A program made the translations under genes and the position numbers. DNA of 64,000 nucleotides, taken from NCBI RefSeq assembly GCF_003752505.1, contig NZ_RKHO01000001.1:2604001-2668000 (forward strand), read 5' to 3'. This document shows, in pieces, positions 56,970-64,000 of the stretch. The notes beneath the pieces are model-generated. The model saw only the letters and a list, made by a program, of their open reading frames with translations. It was not told the DNA's origin and did no database searches. Positions within the stretch are counted from its first letter, which is position 1. Each line of letters starts with the position of its first letter. Source of the DNA: Nocardioides aurantiacus. GTDB taxonomy: Bacteria; Actinomycetota; Actinomycetes; Propionibacteriales; Nocardioidaceae.

Positions 56970-58484
56970 TCAGCCGGCGCGGTCGGTGTCGATCAGCCAG
57001 CCGCCCTCGCCGTCCTCGACCAGGCCCTCGACCTTGTTCTCGGTCGAGGTGCTGCCGTCGGCGCGGGTGTAGACGAGCCGCACCCGGACGTCGTCGCTGC
57101 CCTCGGTGGCGCCGACCTGCTGCACGTCGACCGACTCGATGCCGCGCCAGAACCGGTCGTAGGAAGCACGCCCCTGCGCCTGCAGGCTCGGACCCAGCAT
57201 CGCCCAGGCCTCGTCCGTGCCTCCCGGGGCGGCGGCGTAGTAGTCGCGGACGGTCTGCTCCTTGGCCGCGACCTCGCCGGCCGGGGCCGACGCGCTGGGG
57301 CTCTCGCTCGGGCTGGCGGTCGGGCCCTGGCTCGGAGAGGCGGTCCGGCTCCCCCCGGACTGCTCCTGCGACGGTGAGGCGGTCGGCTCGGCCGCACCCG
57401 CACCGGCGTCGCCCTCGCCGAGCTGCCGGGCCACGAGCCAGGCCCCGGCGACGAGACCGACCACGAGCAGGGCGGCCAGGACGAGCGGCCAGGCCCGGTG
57501 CCGCGAGCGGTCGTCGCCGCGGCGGGGACCTGACGGCGGCGTCGCCGCGATCACGACCGGTGCCGTACGCCGCGGCTCCTCCTCGGCGCGCTGGCGGGAC
57601 GGCTGCGGGGTCGGACGGGGGGCCGCCGCCGCGGCCGCACGGGTCTGCTCGCGGGTCTGGTGCAGCGTGGCGTCGCCGCGGTGCTGGTCGGCGACGCGGC
57701 GCAGCACGTGGGCGGCCTCGTCCATCGACCAGCGCGACCCGGGGTCGCGGTCCAGCATCCCCTCCAGCGCCTGGGTCAGCACGCCGGCGCGGGTCGGCGG
57801 GGCGGGCGGGCTCGAGACGATCTCGTGCAGCACGGCGATCGGGTTCGGCTGCTGCTCGTAGGGCGGTCGGCCCTCGACGGCGGCGTACAGCGTCGCACCG
57901 AGCGCCCAGACGTCGTCCTCGGGCGCCGGGGAGCCGCCGCGGGCGAGCGACGGGGAGAAGTACGTCGGGGTGCCGGTCATGCTCCCGGCGTGGGTGAGCG
58001 TGGCGTCACCGGCGGTCCGGGCGATGCCGAAGTCGCTGATCTTGGCGACGCCGTCGTGGCGCACCAGCACGTTGCCGGGCTTGACGTCGCGGTGGACCGT
58101 GCCCTCCGCATGCAGGGCCGCCAGCCCGTCGGCGACCTGCGCCCCGAGGTCGGCCACCGCGGCGGGCTCGAGCGGCCCGTCCTGCTTGATGATCTGCGAC
58201 AGCGACCGGCCGGGGACCAGCTCCATCACCAGCCACAGGTGGCCGGCCTCCTCGACGACGTCGAAGACGGTCACGACGTGCGGGTGGTTGAGACCGGCCG
58301 AGGACCGCGCCTCGCGCAGCGCGCGGGCGGAGTCGGTCACGGACTCACCGGGCAGCCGACCCACCTGCTTGACGGCGACGACGCGGTGGAGCGTCTCGTC
58401 ACGGGCGGACCACACGGTGCCCATGCCCCCGCGGCCGATCACGTCCTCGACGCGGTAGCGGCCGCCGATCAGCTCGGGCTGCAT
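56970..58484 (-). CDS. Transmembrane serine/threonine protein kinase (PknB-like), APE motif altered
   Basis: A 504-residue kinase. The kinase domain (~10-270) has GRGGMGTVW, Lys39 in VAVKQV, HRDVKPGNVL and SDFGIART. The usual APE at the end of the activation segment reads SPS with Ser179 in place of Glu. A juxtamembrane Ala/Pro/Arg region, one helix (~330-352, WPLVLAALLVVGLVAGAWLV), a Ser/Thr/Pro linker and a small extracellular NTF2-like domain (~400-504) follow; no PASTA repeats. GAGGAG lies 4 nt before the ATG; a -10 TAGCGT is at 58548-58543. Confidence 0.88.
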   Translation of the reverse strand: MQPELIGGRYRVEDVIGRGGMGTVWSARDETLHRVVAVKQVGRLPGESVTDSARALREARSSAGLNHPHVVTVFDVVEEAGHLWLVMELVPGRSLSQIIKQDGPLEPAAVADLGAQVADGLAALHAEGTVHRDVKPGNVLVRHDGVAKISDFGIARTAGDATLTHAGSMTGTPTYFSPSLARGGSPAPEDDVWALGATLYAAVEGRPPYEQQPNPIAVLHEIVSSPPAPPTRAGVLTQALEGMLDRDPGSRWSMDEAAHVLRRVADQHRGDATLHQTREQTRAAAAAAPRPTPQPSRQRAEEEPRRTAPVVIAATPPSGPRRGDDRSRHRAWPLVLAALLVVGLVAGAWLVARQLGEGDAGAGAAEPTASPSQEQSGGSRTASPSQGPTASPSESPSASAPAGEVAAKEQTVRDYYAAAPGGTDEAWAMLGPSLQAQGRASYDRFWRGIESVDVQQVGATEGSDDVRVRLVYTRADGSTSTENKVEGLVEDGEGGWLIDTDRAG

Positions 58485-58565
58485 GGGTCTCCTCGCGGCT
58501 CGACGACGTGGGCGGTGCGCTTCGGCGTACCCAGGCGGCCCGACGCTACTCGCCCCGCTCCCGGC

Positions 58566-60083
58566 TCAGTGGCTCGGCAGCCGCCCGGTGAGACGACCGT
58601 GCCGCTCGGCGCTGGCGCCGTCCAGCCCGACGATCTCGACGTGCTTGTGCTTGCGGGCGTACTTGGTGGTGATGGCGTCCAGCGACGCCACGGTGGAGGC
58701 GTCCCAGACGTGCGCGCCGGACAGGTCGATGACGACGCGGTCGGGGTCGGCGGCGTACTCGAACTGGGTGTAGAGGTCGTTGCTGGAGGCGAAGAACAGC
58801 TCGCCGGTGACGGTGTAGACGGCCGTGGTCGTGCCGTCGGCGCTCTCGACGACCTCGCGGTGGGTCTCGGTCAGGTGCGCGACCCGGCGGGCGAAGAGGG
58901 TCATGGCGACGAGGACGCCGACGACCACGCCGATGGCGAGGTTGTGGGTGGTGACGGTGACCACGACGGTGGCCAGCATGACGGTGGTCTCCGACTTGGG
59001 CATGCGGCGCAGGGTCGCGGGCTGGATGCTGTGCCAGTCGAAGGTGCCGACCGAGACCATGATCATCACCGCCACCAGGGCAGCCATCGGGATGATCGCG
59101 ACCACGTCGCCGAACCCGACGACCAGGATCAGCAGGAACACGCCGGCGAGGAACGTGGAGATGCGGGTGCGGGCGCCGGAGGCCTTCACGTTGATGAGGG
59201 TCTGGCCGATCATGGCGCAGCCGCCCATGCCGCCGAAGAACCCGGTGATCACGTTGGAGGCGCCCTGGCCCCAGGCCTCGCGGGTCTTCTCGGAGTGGGT
59301 GTCGGTGACGTCGTCGACGAGCTTGGCCGTCAGCAGCGACTCGAGGAGTCCGACCAGCGCCATGGCCAGGGCGTAGGGGGCGATGACCTGCAGCGTCGCC
59401 CACGACAGCGGCACGTCGGGGAAGAACAGTGCGGGCAGGCTGTCGGGCAGCTCGCCCTCGTCGCCGACGTCGGGCACGGTCAGCGAGGCGAGCACGGTGA
59501 ACGCCGTCAGGGCGACGATGGCCACCAGGGGCGCCGGGACGATCTGCGTGACCCTGGGCAGCCCGACCATGACGGCGATGCCGACGGCGATCATCGGGTA
59601 GACCAGCCACGGCACGTCGACCATGTAGGGCACCTGGGCCAGGAAGATCAGGATCGCCAGCGCGTTGACGAAGCCGACCATCACCGAGCGCGGGACGAAG
59701 CGCATCAGGCGCGCCACGCCGGCCAGGCCGAGGACGACCTGGATCACCCCGCCGAGCAGCACCGTGGCGATCAGGTAGTCGTAGCCGTACTCGCGCATCA
59801 CCGGCGCGATGACCAGCGCGACGGCGCCCGTCGCGGCCGAGATCATCGCCGGTCGCCCGCCGAGGAAGGAGATCGAGACCGCCATCGTGAAGGAGGCGAA
59901 CAGGCCGATGCGGGGGTCGACGCCGGCGATGATCGAGAACGAGATCGCCTCGGGGATCAGCGCCAGGGCCACGACCAGGCCGGCCAGCACCTCGGTGCGC
60001 AGCAACCGGGGCGAGCGCAGGGCGGCGCGGACGGTCGGGGTGTCGTCGGGGGCTTGGTGCAGGGCGGGGGCGGGCGTGCTCAC
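58566..60083 (-). CDS. SulP-family inorganic anion transporter with STAS domain
   Basis: A 505-residue transporter. Some ten to fourteen helices (residues ~30-400) include ALALIPEAISFSIIAGVDPR and GQGASNVITGFFGGMGGCAM; the C-terminal STAS domain (~410-490) has DRVVIDLSGAHVWDASTVAS. Substrates of the family include sulfate and bicarbonate; which applies is not decided here. The GTG at 60083 follows GGAG by 7 nt. Its promoter, 143 bp upstream, has a 19-bp spacer carrying a palindrome, and a MerR gene lies divergently. Confidence 0.9.
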   Translation of the reverse strand: MSTPAPALHQAPDDTPTVRAALRSPRLLRTEVLAGLVVALALIPEAISFSIIAGVDPRIGLFASFTMAVSISFLGGRPAMISAATGAVALVIAPVMREYGYDYLIATVLLGGVIQVVLGLAGVARLMRFVPRSVMVGFVNALAILIFLAQVPYMVDVPWLVYPMIAVGIAVMVGLPRVTQIVPAPLVAIVALTAFTVLASLTVPDVGDEGELPDSLPALFFPDVPLSWATLQVIAPYALAMALVGLLESLLTAKLVDDVTDTHSEKTREAWGQGASNVITGFFGGMGGCAMIGQTLINVKASGARTRISTFLAGVFLLILVVGFGDVVAIIPMAALVAVMIMVSVGTFDWHSIQPATLRRMPKSETTVMLATVVVTVTTHNLAIGVVVGVLVAMTLFARRVAHLTETHREVVESADGTTTAVYTVTGELFFASSNDLYTQFEYAADPDRVVIDLSGAHVWDASTVASLDAITTKYARKHKHVEIVGLDGASAERHGRLTGRLPSH

Positions 60084-60225
60084 GGGCGGGCTCCGTTCGA
60101 CGTCCGCGGCGTACGGCGCGCGGACGGGTGCGTGGGCGGGGAGTGACTCGGGAAGGGATCGGGAGAGGATGGGCCGGCGCGGTGACCGCGCGAGCCGGCG
60201 TCGTGGCCGGCAAAGACTGACCCCG

Positions 60226-60256
60226 ACCCTACCCTCACGTTGCGTGAGGTTTGAAA
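60226..60256 (-). promoter_or_regulatory. MerR-type promoter of sulP with centred operator
   Basis: On the minus strand TTTCAA (-35, 60256-60251) and TAGGGT (-10, 60231-60226) are 19 bp apart. A perfect palindrome CCTCACG-N3-CGTGAGG (60233-60249) sits exactly in the middle of that spacer. The long spacer with a centred operator is the hallmark of MerR-activated promoters. Confidence 0.75.
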
Positions 60257-60279
60257 TCGAGTGACCGGGAGGCGACGTG

Positions 60280-60639
60280 ATGCACATCGGCGAGGTGGCC
60301 GCACGCACCGAGCTGTCCCTGCGCAGCCTGCGGCACTGGGACGACGTCGGCCTGCTGCGGCCGTCCGGGCGCACCGACGGCGGCTTCCGGCTCTACACCG
60401 AGGCGGACGTCGAGAAGATCCTGGTGATCCGCCGGATGAAGCCGCTCGGCTTCACCCTCGACCAGATGGCCGTCGCCATGCGCGACCTCGAGGCCCTCCG
60501 CGACGACCCCACGGACACCGCCGCGCGCGAGCGGCTCGGTGCCGTCCTGGAGGACGCCGCCGCCCGCCGCGAGAAGCTCGTCCTCCAGCTCGGCATGGCC
60601 GAGGAGTTCCTCGACGTCCTCGGCCGCGAGCTCGCCTGA
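60280..60639 (+). CDS. MerR-family transcriptional activator
   Basis: A 119-residue MerR protein starting MHIGEVAARTELSLRSLRHW. The winged helix is ~1-70 (RHWDDVGLLRPSGRTDGGFR, then YTEADVEKILVIRRMKPLGF), followed by a dimer coiled coil (~80-118). No Cys ligands are present, so metal or redox sensing of the MerR/SoxR kind is unlikely. The ATG at 60280 follows GGGAGG by 7 nt and is preferred over the GTG just before it. It faces sulP and very probably binds the centred palindrome at 60233-60249. Confidence 0.88.
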   Translation: MHIGEVAARTELSLRSLRHWDDVGLLRPSGRTDGGFRLYTEADVEKILVIRRMKPLGFTLDQMAVAMRDLEALRDDPTDTAARERLGAVLEDAAARREKLVLQLGMAEEFLDVLGRELA

Positions 60640-60666
60640 GCGCGGCGGGTCTCGCTGCTGCCCCGG

Positions 60667-60720
60667 CCGGGACGTCATCAGGACCGTGGGCTCGAGGCCA
60701 CGATCTCGATGACGTCCCGG
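60667..60720. repeat. Large inverted repeat after the MerR gene
   Basis: CCGGGACGTCATC (60667-60679) and GATGACGTCCCGG (60708-60720) are perfect 13-bp arms; the 28-nt interior contains a second CGTGG/CCACG pairing. Either a terminator for the MerR gene or a dispersed palindromic element. Confidence 0.6.
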
Positions 60721-60768
60721 GGCGGGCGTTGCGGCAGACTGACCCCGGATCGGCCCCGCGTCGATCAC

Positions 60769-60845
60769 GCCTCCGTAGCTCAGCTGGATAGAGCAAGAGC
60801 CTTCTAATCTCTAGGTCGCAGGTTCGAGTCCTGCCGGGGGCGCCA
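60769..60845 (+). tRNA. tRNA-Arg (anticodon TCT), CCA encoded
   Basis: A 77-nt cloverleaf. Acceptor GCCTCCG/CGGGGGC (one T-G pair), D arm GCTC/GAGC, anticodon loop CTTCTAA, T arm GCAGG/CCTGC, and an encoded 3' CCA. The top pair below the anticodon loop (31-39) is a C-T mismatch. Confidence 0.93.
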
Positions 60846-61124
60846 CTGCGCCAGCCGAGCGGCCGCACACCAGCCTCGGGCCGCGAGCTCCCCCCGGCAC
60901 GACCTCCTCGGCGACGCACCGCTGCCGTGCCGACTGGGCCGCCCAGTGCACGGGCAGGTCCCAGGCAGGCGGGACATCTGCCGCGCGCGGGTGTAGAACG
61001 GACGGGTCTCCTGCACGTGGGGCACGTCGGCCGCGAGGCCACTTCGACGAGCGCCGGGCCACGCCTCGTCGGGAGCCGGGCCGGGGGCGGCTCGCGGCGA
61101 GGCGAGTAGGCTCGCCCCAGGCCC
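60846..61124. other. Intergenic region without a recognisable gene
   Basis: Between tRNA-Arg and the small gene at 61145. No supported reading frame; frames here translate the tRNA complement (QDSNLRPR-like) and are spurious. TAGGCT at 61107-61112 is a -10 candidate for the small gene. No integrase or att-like duplication of the tRNA end was seen. Confidence 0.6.
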
Positions 61125-61146
61125 ACGACGAGAGGAGCCTCGTCGT
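61125..61146 (+). promoter_or_regulatory. Hairpin presenting the ribosome site of the small gene
   Basis: ACGACGAG and CTCGTCGT pair perfectly (8 bp); the 6-nt loop AGGAGC is the ribosome site and the GTG start begins in the last stem base pairs. Confidence 0.6.
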
Positions 61147-61378
61147 GCACGACTATGGCGAGCGCGTCGTCGAGGCGGCTCCGGACGCGGTTCTGGAGTG
61201 GCTGAAGAGCTCCGCCGGCTCGGCCGGCTGGACGCTCCTCGCGGTGGACGACTTCGGCCGCGGACAGCACGTCACGTGGGTCGATGCCGGTGACCGCAGC
61301 AGCCGCAAGGCCCAGCTCGTCGCGGTCGTGACGCCGCTGGACCGCGGCGGCTGCCGCGTCCACCTGCGCGAACGCTAG
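61145..61378 (+). CDS. Small soluble protein, function unknown
   Basis: A 77-residue protein starting at GTG (MHDYGERVVEAAPDAVLEWL). AGGAG lies 7 nt upstream in a hairpin loop. Composition is balanced, and the strand pattern TLLAVDDFGRGQHVTWVDAG then KAQLVAVVTPLDRGGCRVHL could form a small beta-sheet fold resembling part of an SRPBCC-type domain, but no family was recognised. The end overlaps the adenosine deaminase gene by 4 bp tail-to-tail. Confidence 0.6.
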   Translation: MHDYGERVVEAAPDAVLEWLKSSAGSAGWTLLAVDDFGRGQHVTWVDAGDRSSRKAQLVAVVTPLDRGGCRVHLRER

Positions 61379-62418
61379 GACCCGTCGCCGGCGGCCAGGT
61401 GGTCGTCGATCTCGGCGAGCACCCGACGGCGTACGTCGTCCGGCGCGAACGAGACCTCCACCGCCGTCCGGGCGAGGTCGGCGACGCCCGCCTCGTCGAG
61501 GTGGAGCAGGTCGGCGGCGATGCCGTACTCCCGGTTGAGGGAGGTGCCGAACATCGACGGGTCGTCGCTGTTGATCGTCACCCGCACCCCGGCCTCGACG
61601 AAGGCCGGCAGCGGGTGCTCGGCCAGCGACGCGACCGCCTTGGTCGCGACGTTGGAGGAGGGGCAGACCTCGAGCGGGATGCCCTGCTCGGCGAGGTGCG
61701 CGAGCAGCGCCGGGTCCTGTGCGGCGGAGGTGCCGTGCCCGACCCGCTCCGCCCCCAGCAGGCGCAGTGCGTCCCACACCGTCTCCGGTCCGGTCGTCTC
61801 CCCCGCGTGCGGGATGGCGTGGAACCCGGCGGCCCGGGCGGCGTCGAAGTGCGGCTGGAACTGCGGCCGGGGTACGCCGATCTCCGGGCCGCCGAGCCCG
61901 AGCGCGACCAGCGCGTCGGGCGCGTGCTGGAGCAGGTAGCCGAGCGTGGCGTCCGCGCCGGGGACGCCCAGCTCGCCGGGGATGTCGTAGATCCAGCGCA
62001 GCACCAGCCCGAAGTCCCGCTCGGCCGCGACGCGCGCGTCCTCGATCGCCTCGGTGTAGGCCTCGATCGGCACCCCGGCGAGCACCGAGGTGTGGGGCGT
62101 GCAGGTGAGCTCGGCGTACCGGACCTGCTGGCCGGTGGCCAGCTCGCGGGCCACCTCGTAGGTCAGCAGCCGGACGTCCTCGGGCGTCCTGACGAGGTCG
62201 ACGACGGCGAGGTAGAGCTCGATGAAGTGGGCGAAGTCGCGGAACCGGAAGAACTCGGCCAGCGCGTCGGGGTCGGCGGGCACGACGCCGGGGTGGCGCT
62301 GCGCCAGCTCGGCGACGATCCGCGGTGACGCCGACCCGACGTGGTGCACGTGCAGCTCGGCCTTGGGCAGGCCGGCGACGAAGGCGTCGAGCCGACCGGT
62401 GGGGAGGTCCTGGGGCAT
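61375..62418 (-). CDS. add: Adenosine deaminase-family enzyme
   Basis: A 347-residue amidohydrolase. The first metal pair is His23/His25 in ELHVHHVGS; IPHAGETTGPETVWDALRLL, ERVGHGTS, LEVCPSSNVATKAV and TINSDDPSMFGTSLNREY are the remaining metal and catalytic regions. HVHHVGS replaces the usual HLHLDGS-like motif, so the substrate may be another aminopurine nucleoside (for example an aminofutalosine). ATG at 62418 is preferred (CATGCT 7 nt upstream); ATG 62430 is possible. Confidence 0.85.
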   Translation of the reverse strand: MPQDLPTGRLDAFVAGLPKAELHVHHVGSASPRIVAELAQRHPGVVPADPDALAEFFRFRDFAHFIELYLAVVDLVRTPEDVRLLTYEVARELATGQQVRYAELTCTPHTSVLAGVPIEAYTEAIEDARVAAERDFGLVLRWIYDIPGELGVPGADATLGYLLQHAPDALVALGLGGPEIGVPRPQFQPHFDAARAAGFHAIPHAGETTGPETVWDALRLLGAERVGHGTSAAQDPALLAHLAEQGIPLEVCPSSNVATKAVASLAEHPLPAFVEAGVRVTINSDDPSMFGTSLNREYGIAADLLHLDEAGVADLARTAVEVSFAPDDVRRRVLAEIDDHLAAGDGS

Positions 62419-62444
62419 GGCGCTCAGCATGGCACCGGAGTGCC

Positions 62445-63182
62445 TCACGAGCCGGCCAGGGTCCGTTCGAGGGAGTCGACCATGTCGCTGATGGAGGAGC
62501 CCTCCAGCGGCTCGCCGTCGAGCAGCACCGTGGGGGTCCCGGTGACGCCGGCCTGCTCGGCCTTCGCGTCCGCCGCGTCGACCAGCTGCTGGTCGATCTC
62601 GCCCTCGGAGATCCGCCGGAGCAGCGCCTCGTCCTGCACCCCGGAGTCCTTCGCCCACGCGGCGAGCTGGGCGTCGTCGGGCTTGCTGGCGCTCGCCTCG
62701 TAGGGCTGCTCGTCGTAGAGCTTGTCGTGGAAGGCGGCCGCCTGCTCCGGGGTGCCGTCGGCGAGCACCAGGCCCCAGGCGTTGAGCGCGCGCTCGGAGT
62801 AGTCGTCCTGCAGCAGGTGGAAGGGTCGGTACTCCACCTGCACCGACCCCGTCGCGGCGTCGGCGCGCAGGAAGTCGCGCGAGCCGTTCTCGAACTCGCG
62901 GCAGTAGGGACACAGGAAGTCCTCGTAGACCACGACCGTGTGGGCCGCGTCCTCCCGCCCGAGCACGAGGGCGCCCCCCTCCGCCCGCGCGGGCACGGCG
63001 CTCGGCGGCGGCGTCTCCTCGCCCCGACCGCTGAGGACCACCACCCCGGCCACCACGGCCAGCACGGCCACGACGGCGGCCACGCCCAGCAGCAGCCGGC
63101 GTCGTTCGCGGCCGGCGGCCTCGCGGCGCAGCTGCGCGGCCCGGCTGGTGCGGTGGGGCAGGTCGGTCGGGGTGCTGGGCAC
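62445..63182 (-). CDS. Membrane-anchored DsbA-like thiol oxidoreductase
   Basis: A 245-residue protein. One N-terminal helix (~30-52, RLLLGVAAVVAVLAVVAGVV) anchors an extracytoplasmic thioredoxin fold with active site FLCPYCREF (CPYC) and cis-Pro TGTPTVLLDGE. It likely forms or isomerises disulfides in exported proteins. The GTG at 63182 follows GGAGG by 5 nt. It lies 19 bp after a MauE-like gene on the same strand, a pairing suggesting MauE re-oxidises or supplies electrons to it. Confidence 0.9.
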   Translation of the reverse strand: MPSTPTDLPHRTSRAAQLRREAAGRERRRLLLGVAAVVAVLAVVAGVVVLSGRGEETPPPSAVPARAEGGALVLGREDAAHTVVVYEDFLCPYCREFENGSRDFLRADAATGSVQVEYRPFHLLQDDYSERALNAWGLVLADGTPEQAAAFHDKLYDEQPYEASASKPDDAQLAAWAKDSGVQDEALLRRISEGEIDQQLVDAADAKAEQAGVTGTPTVLLDGEPLEGSSISDMVDSLERTLAGS

Positions 63183-63201
63183 GGGTTCCTCCAGGGTCGG
63201 G

Positions 63202-63690
63202 TCAGGCGGGGAAGACGACGTTGTCGAGGGCGAGCCGGGTGCGGCGTACGACGAGGACGAAGGCCGAGGCGAGCAGCAGACCGACGTCGCGGGCGATCTC
63301 CCAGGGGTACTGCGCGAACGCGTCCGGGTCGTAGCCGCCCCCTCCGAAGCAGCCGCAGTCGATCGGGATGCCGCGCAGCCAGACCGACACGATGCCGACC
63401 ACGAACGCAGCGAGCAGCAGCGCGGAGACGACCGCCGCGATCCGGGACAGCAACCCCAGCACGAGCAGCAGCCCGACCCCGATCTCGACGGCCGGGAGCA
63501 CCCGACCGACGGCGTCGGCGACGTCCGGCGGCAGCAGCTGGTAGGCGCGGACGGCGGTGGTGCTCGCCGCGGGATCACCGACCTTGAGCCAGCCGGCGTA
63601 CAGCCAGACATTCCCGACGACGAGGCGAGCCAGGAGTCCGAGCCAGCCACGCACGTCCTCCACCGTAGGTCGCGGCGCTGGACGCAGCAT
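63202..63690 (-). CDS. MauE/DoxX-like redox membrane protein
   Basis: A 162-residue protein with four helices (about 18-36, 62-84, 90-108 and 133-152). The MauE-like GIPIDCGCFGGGGYDPDAFA loop carries a CGC redox pair. Such proteins partner DsbA/thioredoxin-like proteins in the membrane, as the downstream gene implies. ATG at 63690 is the best start though no ribosome site is clear. Divergent from orn. Confidence 0.85.
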   Translation of the reverse strand: MLRPAPRPTVEDVRGWLGLLARLVVGNVWLYAGWLKVGDPAASTTAVRAYQLLPPDVADAVGRVLPAVEIGVGLLLVLGLLSRIAAVVSALLLAAFVVGIVSVWLRGIPIDCGCFGGGGYDPDAFAQYPWEIARDVGLLLASAFVLVVRRTRLALDNVVFPA

Positions 63691-63720
63691 GAGACGAGCC
63701 CGTGAGTAGGCTGAGTCGTT

Positions 63721-64000
63721 GTGACCGAACGACTGGTGTGGATCGACTGCGAGATGACCGGGCTCGACCTCGAGCACGACGCCCTGGTCGAGGTGGCGGC
63801 GTTGGTGACCGACTTCGACCTCAACGTCCTCGGCGAGGGCGTCGACGTGGTGATCAAGCCCCCTGCCGCGGCGCTGGAGCAGATGGTCGAGTTCGTCCGC
63901 GACATGCACACCTCCTCGGGGCTGCTCGACGAGCTCGCCGGCGGCGTCTCGCTCGAGGAGGCCCAGGACGCGGTGCTGACCTACATCCGCTCGCAGTGCC
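63721..64000 (+). CDS. orn: Oligoribonuclease, N-terminal part (cut by window edge)
   Basis: The first 93 residues of Orn: [20 protein letters not shown], with the DEDD exonuclease acids Asp and Glu in DCEMTG, and [12 protein letters not shown] in the conserved middle. It degrades 2-5 nt RNA and pGpG. GTG start; TAGGCT (63707-63712) lies 8 nt upstream, so the leader is at most a base or two. The C-terminal half with the remaining acids is outside the window. Confidence 0.95.
   Translation, partial: MTERLVWIDCEMTGLDLEHDALVEVAALVTDFDLNVLGEGVDVVIKPPAAALEQMVEFVRDMHTSSGLLDELAGGVSLEEAQDAVLTYIRSQC

Noticed and set aside
60804-61062. Minus-strand frames ending RQDSNLRPRD or GLEPAT
   Set aside because: Antisense translation of tRNA-Arg; no start signal or homology.
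60769-61144. Integration site of a mobile element at tRNA-Arg
   Set aside because: No integrase, no repeated tRNA 3' end and no composition shift in the following DNA.

Overview
The window is about 72% GC and reads as chromosome from an actinomycete, most likely a Nocardioides-type member of the Propionibacteriales. The support is codon use, GTG starts, mycothiol-linked and SCO7613-type proteins, and gene order. No rRNA, insertion sequence, phage, CRISPR array or integrase was seen; it is mainly a conserved housekeeping backbone with a few accessory inserts. The order broadly follows the M. tuberculosis stretch from the rne/mre/folC/valS area through clpX-clpP2-clpP1-tig-nei-rpiB-Rv2466c-pepN-Rv2468c-glbO-thioesterase-ettA-ssb to orn. 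This comparison is from memory, not from a search. LAYOUT. 1-811 is the start of a radical SAM gene that normally follows rodA near rne. 889-7141 is a tightly overlapping mnhACDEFG Na+/H+ antiporter operon and 7282-9219 an orphan MASE1 histidine kinase; both sit between the radical SAM gene and the cell-shape operon mreB-mreC-mreD-PBP2-rodA (15049 to 9200, minus strand). ndk, an oxidoreductase, DUF4233, folC and valS follow. A secreted low-complexity protein, clpX, clpP2 and clpP1 (with a ClgR-type operator), a lipase, tig and two tRNAs occupy 21-28 kb. 28-35 kb holds a SpoIIE-type phosphatase, nei, rpiB, a LURP-one protein, an esterase, metG, a GPP34 protein and an Rv2466c-type reductase. pepN ends in an unusual intergenic block of inverted 32-bp repeats (37.8-37.9 kb). 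38-46 kb holds membrane proteins, MscS, a truncated globin, a TetR/small membrane peptide/thioesterase unit, a thiolase and a MarR regulator. 46-55 kb holds ettA, a divergent MocR/PPOX pair, ssb and an operon of PrsW plus two dynamin-like GTPases. 55-64 kb holds an M24 peptidase, a Ser/Thr kinase, a SulP transporter with a divergent MerR gene, tRNA-Arg, adenosine deaminase, a DsbA/MauE pair and the start of orn. REGULATION. At least 17 genes have an actinobacterial -10 hexamer ending only 6-7 nt before the start codon, so leaderless mRNAs look common. Several operators can be read directly: a MerR palindrome exactly centred in a 19-bp promoter spacer before sulP, a CGC-N5-GCG site before clpP1, palindromes over the lipase, TetR and thiolase promoters, and a 26-bp palindrome between the MocR and PPOX genes. 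No clearly novel multi-gene defence or biosynthetic system was found. The strongest leads are the PrsW-GTPase-GTPase operon, the MerR-SulP switch, the 32-bp inverted repeats and the leaderless architecture.
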